Shown here: piece after piece, positions 5,831-12,531 of the stretch
Layout of the letters: every line of letters begins with the position of its first letter
How positions within the stretch are numbered: position 1 is the stretch's first letter
Notes under the pieces: model-generated
What the model was told of the DNA's origin: nothing
The model's database searches: none
The model's input: the letters and a program-made list of their open reading frames with translations, nothing else
Assembly (NCBI GenBank): GCA_002869465.1
Contig: PKSW01000341.1
Coordinates: 1 to 17,286, forward strand
DNA length: 17,286 nucleotides
Direction of reading: 5' to 3'
DNA from: Marinilabiliales bacterium
Lineage (GTDB): Bacteria > Bacteroidota > Bacteroidia > Bacteroidales > F082
Program-made: the position numbers and the translations under genes

Positions 5831-6791
5831 AATGATCAGGAAGACGCTCTTCTTATTAATGTCAATATTCATATCCGGCAATATTTTGGGACAGTGTTGC
5901 TCTGCCGGTAATCCCTTCTTTTATGGTGAGCTTTCTAGTTTGTCGAAAAAAAACTTGCAACTGGTTACGGGTTACAAATACGGAACTGCAATACGTTATT
6001 TTTCAGGAAGCGACCCAATTGATATTAAGTTTGTTGATCAGGCTTGGTTTAATTATTTAACTTTCCAGGTGATTTATGGCTTAACCGAGCGGTTAACCAT
6101 ACAGGGCGACATTGGGTACTTCATGAATAAAATAGAGACCTATTTAATAGAGGACTGGGTAACCAGCAAAGGATTTGGGTTAGGCGATGCCAACATTACT
6201 TTAAAATACCTCGTTTACAGCAACTTTAAAAAGCATCTTCAAATTGTTCCTGCCATAGGAGTTACATTGCCAGTAGGTGTATTTGATCAGGAAGTAAATC
6301 ATGTTAAATTACCGATTACAGTGCAGCCATCCTCGGGTAGTTTTAAATACCAGGTAAGCCTTTTTATAAATAAGGGAACAAAAAACAGCAAATTCAACTT
6401 TACCCTTTTCGCGATGTATGAATATGCACAGTTAATCAACTCCGAAAACTTCTATTATAAATACGGAAATCAATTGCTGTTTTCCTTTTTAACTTCATAC
6501 AGCCTCACCCGGAAGTTGTCATTTGCACTTGAATTACGGAATGAAAACAGGGCCAGGGCATTACGGAATGATGACCAAACCGTGGAGTCTTCTGGCTTTA
6601 GCCTGGTATACTTAATCCCGCACCTGAGCTGGGCGTTTTACAACAACTGGTTTGTTGCCGTAAATACAGATATACCTGTTTACAAATATTACAATGGGAT
6701 ACAATTAAGCAATGCGTTTTCGGTCTCAATAAGACTTTCCTACACAATTAACTTCGGGAAAAAAGATTTAAGAGAATTTGCTGTTAATTAA
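5823..6791 (+). CDS. Outer-membrane beta-barrel protein starting QCCSAGNPF after its signal peptide
   Basis: This is a 322-residue protein. The signal peptide ends ISGNILG and the mature form would begin QCCSAGNPFFYGELSSL, exposing a vicinal cysteine pair at its N-terminus. The body is a series of amphipathic strands (LQLVTGYKYGTAIRYF, LTFQVIYGLTERLTIQGDIGYF, FGLGDANITLKYLVY, and later LSFALELRN), like the MetA-pathway/transporter-type barrels of Bacteroidota. The substrate is unknown. The start at 5823 overlaps the lipoprotein gene by 8 bp; ATG at 5832 is an alternative that removes the overlap. It is the last gene of module A, 72 bp before the second arsR. A role in moving arsenic or other thiophilic ions through the outer membrane is possible but not shown. 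Confidence 0.72.
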   Translation: MIKMIRKTLFLLMSIFISGNILGQCCSAGNPFFYGELSSLSKKNLQLVTGYKYGTAIRYFSGSDPIDIKFVDQAWFNYLTFQVIYGLTERLTIQGDIGYFMNKIETYLIEDWVTSKGFGLGDANITLKYLVYSNFKKHLQIVPAIGVTLPVGVFDQEVNHVKLPITVQPSSGSFKYQVSLFINKGTKNSKFNFTLFAMYEYAQLINSENFYYKYGNQLLFSFLTSYSLTRKLSFALELRNENRARALRNDDQTVESSGFSLVYLIPHLSWAFYNNWFVAVNTDIPVYKYYNGIQLSNAFSVSIRLSYTINFGKKDLREFAVN

Positions 6792-6830
6792 TGATTAATT
6801 ATTTCAATCATGGTTTATAAAAAAACTAAA

Positions 6831-6850
6831 TGTCGTATGTTTGCTACATA
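6831..6850 (+). promoter_or_regulatory. arsR2 promoter with overlapping candidate dyads
   Basis: TATGTTTG (6836-6843) matches the -7 consensus TAnnTTTG exactly. A weak GTTTA near 6813-6817 is the only -33 candidate. Two overlapping dyads are visible: TATGT-ttgct-ACATA (6836-6850), and an imperfect 18-bp TGTcG-N8-CtACA (6831-6848) with the same spacing as the module A operators but a different half-site. Either could be the ArsR2 operator; the assignment is tentative. Confidence 0.5.
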
Positions 6851-6863
6851 AAACATTAATAAA

Positions 6864-7190
6864 ATGATAAAGACCGATCAATTCGATAGCGAGCTACAGG
6901 AACTGGCACAGTTTGCTAAAGTTCTCTCGCATCCAGCCCGGTTGATGATACTAAAATACCTTGCAGAGAAAAAGGTTTGTATTTCTGGTGCCATCACTGA
7001 TGAGATACCACTCAGCCGTACAACTGTTTCGCAGCATTTAAAAGAACTTAAAAATGCAGGCCTAATACAGGGAACAATAGATGGTTTAAAAGTAAACTAT
7101 TGCCTTTGTGGTGAAGGCATAGTAAATATCAGAATATTAATTGAAAATTTCTTTAACTGCATAACTACAGAAAATTCTGATAAATGTTAA
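6864..7190 (+). CDS. arsR: ArsR/SmtB-family arsenic-responsive repressor (module B)
   Basis: This is a 108-residue winged-helix repressor. SHPARLMILKYLAEKKVCISGAI leads into the recognition region SRTTVSQHLKELKNAGLIQG (51-70) and the wing LKVNYCLCGEG. Cysteines are C39, C80, C82, C99 and C108. C39 and C80 coincide with those of ArsR1, while C82 replaces the second vicinal cysteine and C108 is the terminal residue. As(III)-triggered release from DNA is the family mechanism. It heads module B and overlaps the next gene by 7 bp, so they are translationally coupled. The recognition helix is almost the same as in ArsR1, so cross-regulation between the two modules is possible. Confidence 0.93.
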   Translation: MIKTDQFDSELQELAQFAKVLSHPARLMILKYLAEKKVCISGAITDEIPLSRTTVSQHLKELKNAGLIQGTIDGLKVNYCLCGEGIVNIRILIENFFNCITTENSDKC

Positions 7191-7606
7191 TTAAGAGTAG
7201 GTTTTTCAAAAATTTAGGATTAATTTCTTCAGGTATACTCCATGTATCACCCAGGGAGGCTTTTAAACTGTGTGGTCAGGGTGCAATTATTGTTGATGTG
7301 CGCGAAGAGTATTTAAATCGATTTAAAACCTTTAATGTTGACAAGATTATTTACTGTCCTTTTAGCACATTAAAAAAGAAATACAAAGATTTACCAAAAA
7401 ACAATGCTTTAATAGTAGCTGATTCAACTGGAATACGCAGTAAACAGTCCGCATTTTTATTAATTGATCATGGTTTCAACAACATAGCCAATTTGGCTGG
7501 TGGGTTAGTAGAATGGGAACGAGACGGTTTACCAATAAAAATTGACAAAACAGAACGTTTAAGCGGTTCATGTGCTTGTATGTTGCGAAAAAGAGAGAGA
7601 AAATGA
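7184..7606 (+). CDS. Rhodanese-like protein lacking the catalytic cysteine
   Basis: This is a 140-residue single rhodanese domain (about 20-118) with VDVREEYLNRF, the strand NALIVADSTGIRSKQSAFLL and the C-terminal signature GFNNIANLAGGLVEWERDGLPI. In active rhodaneses the loop reads CxxGxRS. Here it is DSTGIRS, so D80 occupies the catalytic cysteine position and sulfurtransferase activity is unlikely. The tail SGSCACMLRKRERK carries C130 and C132, and C30 and C58 are elsewhere. An arsenate- or arsenite-binding, sensing or scaffold role is possible; rhodanese loops relate to the Cdc25/arsenate reductase fold (Acr2p). It overlaps arsR2 by 7 bp and the next start by 4 bp (ATGA), so translation is tightly coupled. 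Confidence 0.82.
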   Translation: MLIKSRFFKNLGLISSGILHVSPREAFKLCGQGAIIVDVREEYLNRFKTFNVDKIIYCPFSTLKKKYKDLPKNNALIVADSTGIRSKQSAFLLIDHGFNNIANLAGGLVEWERDGLPIKIDKTERLSGSCACMLRKRERK

Positions 7607-7818
7607 AAACCCAAATTATCTACGATTCAGAAATTACATGTCCAGAATGTGGGTGCATTTCAACAGAAAAAATGCCCACTGATAGTTGCCAATTCTTTTA
7701 TGAATGCAAGAATTGTAAGACGACCTTAAATCCTAAACAAGGTGATTGTTGTGTTTATTGTTCTTATGGTTCAGTTCCTTGTCCTTCTATTCAAGAAGAA
7801 AATTCGTTTAGCAATTAA
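7603..7818 (+). CDS. GDCCVxC-domain small cysteine-rich protein
   Basis: This is a 71-residue protein with ten cysteines: C13, C16, C18 (ITCPECGCIS), C29, C35, C38 (ECKNCK), C49, C50, C53 (GDCCVYC) and C60. The paired CxxC knuckles suggest a zinc-ribbon-like fold, and QGDCCVYCSYGSVPCP is the signature of the GDCCVxC family, some members of which are selenoproteins. All positions here are Cys, with no in-frame TGA. Function is unknown; the family often lies near metal or metalloid resistance genes. I chose ATG 7603, which overlaps the preceding stop as ATGA, over an upstream in-frame start at 7570 that would lie inside the rhodanese gene. It may bind As(III) or donate it to ArsM or Acr3, which is inference. 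Confidence 0.82.
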   Translation: MKTQIIYDSEITCPECGCISTEKMPTDSCQFFYECKNCKTTLNPKQGDCCVYCSYGSVPCPSIQEENSFSN

Positions 7819-7829
7819 AATTTTAATCT

Positions 7830-8249
7830 ATGAAAATATTAATTCTCTGTACAGGAAATAGTTGCCGCAGTCAAATGGCTCATGGTTTTTTACAATCGTT
7901 CAATAAAAACCTTATAGTTCGTTCTGCAGGAACAGAAGCATCGGGCAAATTAAATGAAAAAGCAGTTGCAGTTATGAAGGAAATTGGTATCGTTATTAGT
8001 CACCATACATCTGATTCTGTCGATTTATATTTAGGTGATGAATGGGATTATGTAATTACTGTATGCGGTGGTGCAAATGAAGTTTGTCCTGCTTTTATGG
8101 GTAAAGTTAACCACCGATTTCATATTGGATTTGATGACCCTTCGGATATAACTGGTTCCGATGAGTACATTTGGAGCGAATTTCGACGTGTTCGTAATGA
8201 AATTAAAGAAGCATTTTTTAAATTCTATAATGAAAACATTAAGCAATGA
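7830..8249 (+). CDS. arsC: Arsenate reductase, LMW-phosphatase type (thioredoxin-coupled)
   Basis: This 139-residue protein reduces arsenate to arsenite in the cytoplasm. The P-loop is LILCTGNSCRSQMA, with C7 the nucleophile and C12-R13 completing the anion site. The second redox pair C79 and C86 is in TVCGGANEVCP. The C-C spacings equal those of Staphylococcus aureus ArsC (C10, C15, C82, C89), shifted by three residues, so the triple-cysteine relay reduced by thioredoxin is intact. The acid FDDPSD supplies the Asp general acid region. It is not the glutaredoxin-linked E. coli type. It starts 11 bp after the GDCCVxC gene and overlaps arsM by 4 bp (ATGA), coupling reduction to methylation. Confidence 0.95.
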   Translation: MKILILCTGNSCRSQMAHGFLQSFNKNLIVRSAGTEASGKLNEKAVAVMKEIGIVISHHTSDSVDLYLGDEWDYVITVCGGANEVCPAFMGKVNHRFHIGFDDPSDITGSDEYIWSEFRRVRNEIKEAFFKFYNENIKQ

Positions 8250-9052
8250 AAGATAATAACAAACTAAAAGAGATTGTAAAAGAGAAATATTCCATAATTG
8301 CAAATCAATCGAAAGAACAAAACGAAACATCTTGCTGCGGAAGCACAGGTTGTTGTGATTCTGTTGATTACACCATTTTCAGCGATGATTATTCAAATCT
8401 TGAAGGATACAATGCTGATGCAGATCTAGGTTTGGGTTGTGGTATTCCGACCGAATTTGCACACCTTAAACCTGGTGATTCTGTTTTGGATTTGGGTTCG
8501 GGCGCAGGAAACGATTGTTTTGTTGCAAGAGCTATTGTTGGCGAATCAGGAAAAGTTACAGGAATTGATTTTACAGAATCCATGATTGAAAAAGCTCGTA
8601 TTAATAAAGAGAAAATTGGATACCAAAATGTTGAATTTGTTCAAGGTGATATCGAACAAATGCCTCTACCCGATAATACTTATGATGTGGTAATATCAAA
8701 TTGTGTTTTGAATTTAGTCCCGGATAAAGATAAAGCTTGTGAGGAAATATACCGTGTATTGAAGCCCGGAGGTCATTTTTGCGTTTCGGATGTAGTGATT
8801 TCAGGAAATCTCCCCGAAAAAATAAAAGAAGATGCTGAAATGTACGCAGGTTGTGTTTCAGGAGCAATACAGAAAGAAAAGTATCTACAAATTATTAAAG
8901 AGAATAATTTTAAGGCAATTGAAATTAAGAAAGATAAAGAAATAAAAATACCTAATTCACTCATGTTAAACTATATTTCCATTGACGAATTAAGGCAGTT
9001 TAAAAAAGAGAGAACCGGTATTCTCAGTATTACTGTAATAGCAAAAAAATAA
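8246..9052 (+). CDS. arsM: Arsenite S-adenosylmethionine methyltransferase
   Basis: This is a 268-residue Rossmann-fold class I methyltransferase. Motif I is VLDLGSGAGND (80-90), GIDFTESMIEKAR follows, and the acidic loop VQGDIEQMPLPDNTYDVVISNCVLNL lies near 132-156. Arsenic-binding cysteines match the well-studied algal ArsM (C44, C72, C174, C224) by spacing: C37, C65, C153 and C203, with equal 28- and 50-residue intervals. The N-terminal SCCGSTGCC adds C30, C31 and C36. It converts As(III) with SAM and thiols to methyl- and dimethyl-arsenicals in the cytoplasm; trivalent methyl product is more toxic and a known ArsP substrate, so ArsP at 2198 is a plausible outlet. It overlaps arsC by 4 bp and precedes acr3 by 24 bp. 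Confidence 0.95.
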   Translation: MKDNNKLKEIVKEKYSIIANQSKEQNETSCCGSTGCCDSVDYTIFSDDYSNLEGYNADADLGLGCGIPTEFAHLKPGDSVLDLGSGAGNDCFVARAIVGESGKVTGIDFTESMIEKARINKEKIGYQNVEFVQGDIEQMPLPDNTYDVVISNCVLNLVPDKDKACEEIYRVLKPGGHFCVSDVVISGNLPEKIKEDAEMYAGCVSGAIQKEKYLQIIKENNFKAIEIKKDKEIKIPNSLMLNYISIDELRQFKKERTGILSITVIAKK

Positions 9053-9076
9053 TATTCATCTTTAACATTTAATATA

Positions 9077-10117
9077 ATGCCATCAAAACCAAGATTGAAA
9101 TTTTTAGATCGATACCTGACGTTATGGATATTCCTCGCTATGCTGATCGGTGTTGGAACCGGTCACTTCTTCCCGGGTATTTCCGGTTTTTGGGATCAAT
9201 TCAGTTCGGGCACCACCAATATTCCCATTGCCATCGGTCTGATCATCATGATGTATCCACCTTTGGCCAAGGTAAAATATGAAGAACTGGGCGATGTTTT
9301 TAGAAACTGGAAAATATTGCTGCTCTCCCTGTTTCAAAACTGGTTTATTGGTCCGCTGCTGATGTTCTTCCTGGCTATTTTATTTCTGGGCGATTACCCG
9401 CACTATATGACAGGGCTAATACTGATCGGCCTGGCCCGCTGCATTGCCATGGTGATTGTATGGAACGAACTGGCCAAGGGCGATACAGAATATGCAGCAG
9501 GATTGGTGGCATTCAACAGCATTTTCCAGGTACTGTTTTTTTCAGTATATGCCTATGTTTTCATCACTATTATGCCTGGTTGGTTTGGAATGGAATCGTA
9601 TGAAATAAATATAACTATGGCAGAAATTGCCAAAAGTGTTTTCATCTACCTGGGCATCCCTTTTCTTGCCGGAATGATCACGAGGTTTGTTCTGATAAAA
9701 CTAAAAAACAAGGAATGGTACCAAACCAAATTTATCCCCAAAATAAGTCCTCTGACATTGATAGCCTTGCTGTTTACCATTTTTGTGATGTTCTCACTAA
9801 AAGGTGAAATTATTGTACAACTTCCGATGGATGTGATTCGAATAGCGATCCCTTTGGTGATCTATTTCATCTTTATGTTTCTTGTGTCCTTTTTCATGGC
9901 GAAACGGATCGGTGCCGGTTATGAAAAAACGACCACCATTGCTTTTACGGCTGCCAGTAACAATTTCGAATTGGCTATTGCAGTGGCCATTGCTGTTTTT
10001 GGAATCAACTCGGGAGAAGCTTTTGCAGCCGTTATTGGGCCACTGGTGGAGGTTCCTGTGCTCATTGCACTGGTGAATGTAGCTTTACGATTTCAAAAAA
10101 GATATTTTATGAAATAG
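9077..10117 (+). CDS. acr3: Acr3-family arsenite efflux transporter
   Basis: This is a 346-residue inner-membrane carrier with about ten transmembrane segments. Diagnostic segments are LTLWIFLAMLIGVGTGHFFPG near the start, IAIGLIIMMYPPLAKVKYEEL, and GLILIGLARCIAMVIVWNELAKGD. C122 is the conserved TM4 cysteine needed for As(III) transport. Later segments are TAASNNFELAIAVAIAVFGI and GPLVEVPVLIALVNVAL, holding the conserved late-TM glutamate. It exports arsenite using the proton motive force, as a single-component pump (no arsA is present). It closes module B, 24 bp after arsM, and ends 20 bp from a convergent gene. Its DNA is richer in G+C than arsM next door, so it may have a separate origin. 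Confidence 0.95.
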   Translation: MPSKPRLKFLDRYLTLWIFLAMLIGVGTGHFFPGISGFWDQFSSGTTNIPIAIGLIIMMYPPLAKVKYEELGDVFRNWKILLLSLFQNWFIGPLLMFFLAILFLGDYPHYMTGLILIGLARCIAMVIVWNELAKGDTEYAAGLVAFNSIFQVLFFSVYAYVFITIMPGWFGMESYEINITMAEIAKSVFIYLGIPFLAGMITRFVLIKLKNKEWYQTKFIPKISPLTLIALLFTIFVMFSLKGEIIVQLPMDVIRIAIPLVIYFIFMFLVSFFMAKRIGAGYEKTTTIAFTAASNNFELAIAVAIAVFGINSGEAFAAVIGPLVEVPVLIALVNVALRFQKRYFMK

Positions 10118-10137
10118 ATTGTAAAGGATTACACCCC

Positions 10138-10632
10138 TTATTCTTCTAATTCCTCACCATCATCATTTATTGGAGCATATCCTTCAGATCTGATAGTTCT
10201 ACTTAATATTTCACCTTCTTTAGAAAATTGAACATTAAATCCAACATCTTCATTATCCAGAAACACCTCAAATCCGTCCGTTTCTGGATTCTGAAAACGT
10301 GCTGTAAGAACAATTTTATAACGATAATAATTTTCTTCTATACTTTTTAAAACAGCTTCAGGCAACTCATCTTCGCTGATCTTGGTTTTTGTCTGTATCC
10401 AATTGGCTTTCTCATCATACCAGGCTGAACTTAATACATCATCCCTTTTAAAGAGCGCTTTCCATAGTGTAACCCTATTTTTCGAAGTTTCATATTCCCA
10501 TTTGATAATTTCAGCATTTTCATACTGATTATGAAATGCTTTCTTTACTTTACCTGTAGGCCATCTTTCCTGGGCACTTACGTTTACAGTAATTAATAAG
10601 GTGACAACCAATGATAAAATGATTCTATTCAT
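10138..10632 (-). CDS. Secreted PepSY-like protein
   Basis: This is a 164-residue protein on the minus strand. The signal peptide (MNRIILSLVVTLLITVNVSA) is followed by QERWPTGKVKKAFHNQYENAEIIKWEYE, then two copies of a PepSY-like half-domain. One is around WKALFKRDDVLSSAWYDEKANWIQTKTKISEDELPEAVLKSI; the second is TARFQNPETDGFEVFLDNEDVGFNVQFSKEGEILSRTI. The pattern matches the putative beta-lactamase-inhibitor-like, PepSY-like (DUF2874) family common in Bacteroidota, with no established function. The C-terminus is acidic (NDDGEELEE). It converges on acr3 with a 20-bp gap and seems unrelated to arsenic. Confidence 0.78.
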   Translation of the reverse strand: MNRIILSLVVTLLITVNVSAQERWPTGKVKKAFHNQYENAEIIKWEYETSKNRVTLWKALFKRDDVLSSAWYDEKANWIQTKTKISEDELPEAVLKSIEENYYRYKIVLTARFQNPETDGFEVFLDNEDVGFNVQFSKEGEILSRTIRSEGYAPINDDGEELEE

Positions 10633-10654
10633 AAGATGATGCGTTAATTTTTTC

Positions 10655-10662
10655 CAAAAGTA
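10655..10662 (-). promoter_or_regulatory. Bacteroidota -7 element of the PepSY-like gene
   Basis: On the minus strand this reads TACTTTTG, an exact TAnnTTTG match, 23 bases upstream of the start codon at 10632. A minus-strand TTTG at 10685-10688 lies 22 bases further upstream and may be the -33, slightly longer than the usual spacing. Confidence 0.55.
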
Positions 10663-10784
10663 ATAGAATCATGCTAATATCTAACAAAAGACAGTCAATT
10701 GTCAGGTAATATGCATTTTATCAATTATTGATTCCAATTGAAACAAATTACCGAACTTTGTTGCGATTAAACCTGAAACATCAA

Positions 10785-11096
10785 ATGTTGCGCCTCCTGA
10801 TATATGAGTCTCTTATAGTGTTATTATTGAATTTTCCTTTCGGATACTGGCGCATTCATGTGAAAAAATTCTCATTACAATGGATATTGGCCATTCATAT
10901 TCCGGTCATTTTTATTATTGGACTGCGGTTGTTCACCAATATCGGTTTCTCATGGTATTCATACCTGTTTATGATCTCTGCTTTTTTTCTGGGTCAGAAA
11001 TTAGGTGGATACATTCATAATTATATGACCAGGATTTGCGCCAAAATAACTTCCTGTCTATTCATGGATTTGATCAGATGCTCGAAAAATCACTAA
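10785..11096 (+). CDS. Small membrane protein of unknown function
   Basis: From ATG 10785 this is a 103-residue protein with about three hydrophobic segments (LLIYESLIVLLLNFPFGYW, LQWILAIHIPVIFIIGLRLF, SWYSYLFMISAFFLGQKLGGY) and a positively charged C-terminal tail with three cysteines (RICAKITSCLFMDLIRCSKNH). I do not recognise the family. An in-frame TTG at 10728 would add 19 residues, but that stretch is hydrophilic and contains a possible -7 element (GAACTTTG, 10753-10760), so I prefer 10785. It ends 10 bp before trmD and is probably co-transcribed with it. Confidence 0.6.
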   Translation: MLRLLIYESLIVLLLNFPFGYWRIHVKKFSLQWILAIHIPVIFIIGLRLFTNIGFSWYSYLFMISAFFLGQKLGGYIHNYMTRICAKITSCLFMDLIRCSKNH

Positions 11097-11106
11097 TAAA
11101 CACAAA

Positions 11107-11793
11107 ATGCGAATAGATATCATTACTATTTTCCCTGAAATGTTTGAAGGACCTTTTTCCGAGTCTATTATTAAACGGGCACAGCAAAAGCAGCTTGTTG
11201 AAATAAACCTCTATCAGCTTAGAGATTTTACCAATGATAAACATAAAAAAGTGGACGACTACGCATTTTCGGGCGGCGCAGGAATGGTAATGATGATTGA
11301 ACCTATTGTAAAATGCATTGAAAGCTTAACATCTGAGAGAATCTACGATGACATTATTTACATGTGTCCTGATGGTGAACTATTGGATCAGAAAATGGCA
11401 AATACATACTCCCTGAAGCACAATCTGATCATCCTTTGTGGCCATTATAAAGGTATCGATGAACGCATTCGGGAGCATTTTATCACCAAAGAAATTTCGA
11501 TCGGGAATTATGTCTTATCAGGTGGCGAATTAGCTGCGGCTGTTTTTGCAGACAGCATCATACGATTGATCCCCAGAGTGCTGGGTGATGAAACCTCCGC
11601 ACTGAGCGATTCATTTCAAAACAATATGGTTTCACCGCCGGTTTATACCAGGCCACGAGATTTCAGGGGATGGCAAGTACCTGATATTCTGCTATCAGGC
11701 AATGAAAAACTAATTGAGGATTGGAAATACGAACAATCACTCAAAAGAACCCTTGAAAGAAAACCGGAATTGCTGGATGATAAAGACATTTAA
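11107..11793 (+). CDS. trmD: tRNA (guanosine(37)-N1)-methyltransferase
   Basis: This is a 228-residue SPOUT-class enzyme that methylates G37 next to the anticodon of several tRNAs using SAM, preventing +1 frameshifting. Visible signatures are MRIDIITIFPEMFEGPFSESIIKRA at the N-terminus, DDYAFSGGAGMVMMIEP, the knotted SAM site LCGHYKGIDERI and SIGNYVLSGGELAAAVFADSIIRLIPRVLGD, and the tRNA-binding C-terminal part PPVYTRPRDFRGWQVPDILLSGNEKLIEDW. Length is normal. Elsewhere trmD adjoins rplS; here a secreted-protein gene and an extra promoter separate them. The gene belongs to the conserved chromosomal core. Confidence 0.97.
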   Translation: MRIDIITIFPEMFEGPFSESIIKRAQQKQLVEINLYQLRDFTNDKHKKVDDYAFSGGAGMVMMIEPIVKCIESLTSERIYDDIIYMCPDGELLDQKMANTYSLKHNLIILCGHYKGIDERIREHFITKEISIGNYVLSGGELAAAVFADSIIRLIPRVLGDETSALSDSFQNNMVSPPVYTRPRDFRGWQVPDILLSGNEKLIEDWKYEQSLKRTLERKPELLDDKDI

Positions 11794-11904
11794 ATACTTC
11801 GAAAATTCTATTCTTTTTATTGAAGGATGCTTATTGATCAGCAAGAATAATTACTAATTTGCATAAAATTTCATTGTCTATTTATTCACCTAAAAACATG
11901 CATT

Positions 11905-12510
11905 ATGAAAAAGATTTTATTCATTATTTTAATTGGTTTATTTGTCATCCCAACGCAAGCACAAAAAATTAAATTGGTGGATGGCGACCTTGGTTTCTTA
12001 AAAGGCGTAAAAGATCTTGGTGTTGAGTTTACATACGAAGATCTGACTGTAGGTAAAATGTCAGAAGAAGAATATATTGAGAAAAAGGTAGCCGAAGCTG
12101 AAGAACGTGAACCAGGTACCGGAGAAGCATGGCCAGATCTATGGTATGGTGACCGCACAGGTCATTACGAACCCAAATTTATAGAACTGTTCAATGATGT
12201 AATGGCTGGAGAAGGCGTAACCTTAACAGAAAGTGTGGAAGCCACAGATTATAAAATGATCGTAAAGACCATTTTTATCGAACCCGGTTTTAATGTAGGT
12301 GTGGCAAGCAAATCAGCTATGATCAACCTGATTGTGGATTTTGTTGCAGCTGATGACCCGGAAACCATTCTGGCTACTGTAACGATTGATAAATCACCGG
12401 GGAGCCTTCCTTTTGGAGGTGATTACGATTCAGGTGTAAGAGTTGGAGAAGCCTATGCAAAAGCTGCTAAATACTTTGCCAAGTATTTGTTAAAACAGAA
12501 AGCATTTTAA
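11905..12510 (+). CDS. Conserved secreted protein of unknown function
   Basis: This is a 201-residue protein. The signal peptide MKKILFIILIGLFVIPTQA is followed by a mature start QKIKLVDGDLGFLKGVKDLGVEFTYEDLTVGKMSEEEYIEKKVAEAEER. Then comes a region with PGTGEAWPDLWYGDRTGHYEPKFIELFNDVM, and a beta-rich second half (YKMIVKTIFIEPGFNVGVASKSAMINLIVDFVA). The end is helical with Lys (AYAKAAKYFAKYLLKQKAF). There are no cysteines after the signal. It resembles a lineage-specific periplasmic or surface protein of Bacteroidota; I know no function. It has its own intergenic region upstream (111 bp after trmD) and a strong terminator 22 bp downstream. Confidence 0.75.
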   Translation: MKKILFIILIGLFVIPTQAQKIKLVDGDLGFLKGVKDLGVEFTYEDLTVGKMSEEEYIEKKVAEAEEREPGTGEAWPDLWYGDRTGHYEPKFIELFNDVMAGEGVTLTESVEATDYKMIVKTIFIEPGFNVGVASKSAMINLIVDFVAADDPETILATVTIDKSPGSLPFGGDYDSGVRVGEAYAKAAKYFAKYLLKQKAF

Positions 12511-12531
12511 TACCAGAATAATTCAATTTAC

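Noticed and set aside
7570..7602. Upstream start for the GDCCVxC protein
   Set aside because: It lies inside the rhodanese gene. The ATGA overlap at 7603-7606 is the normal coupling form in this operon and gives a typical N-terminus.
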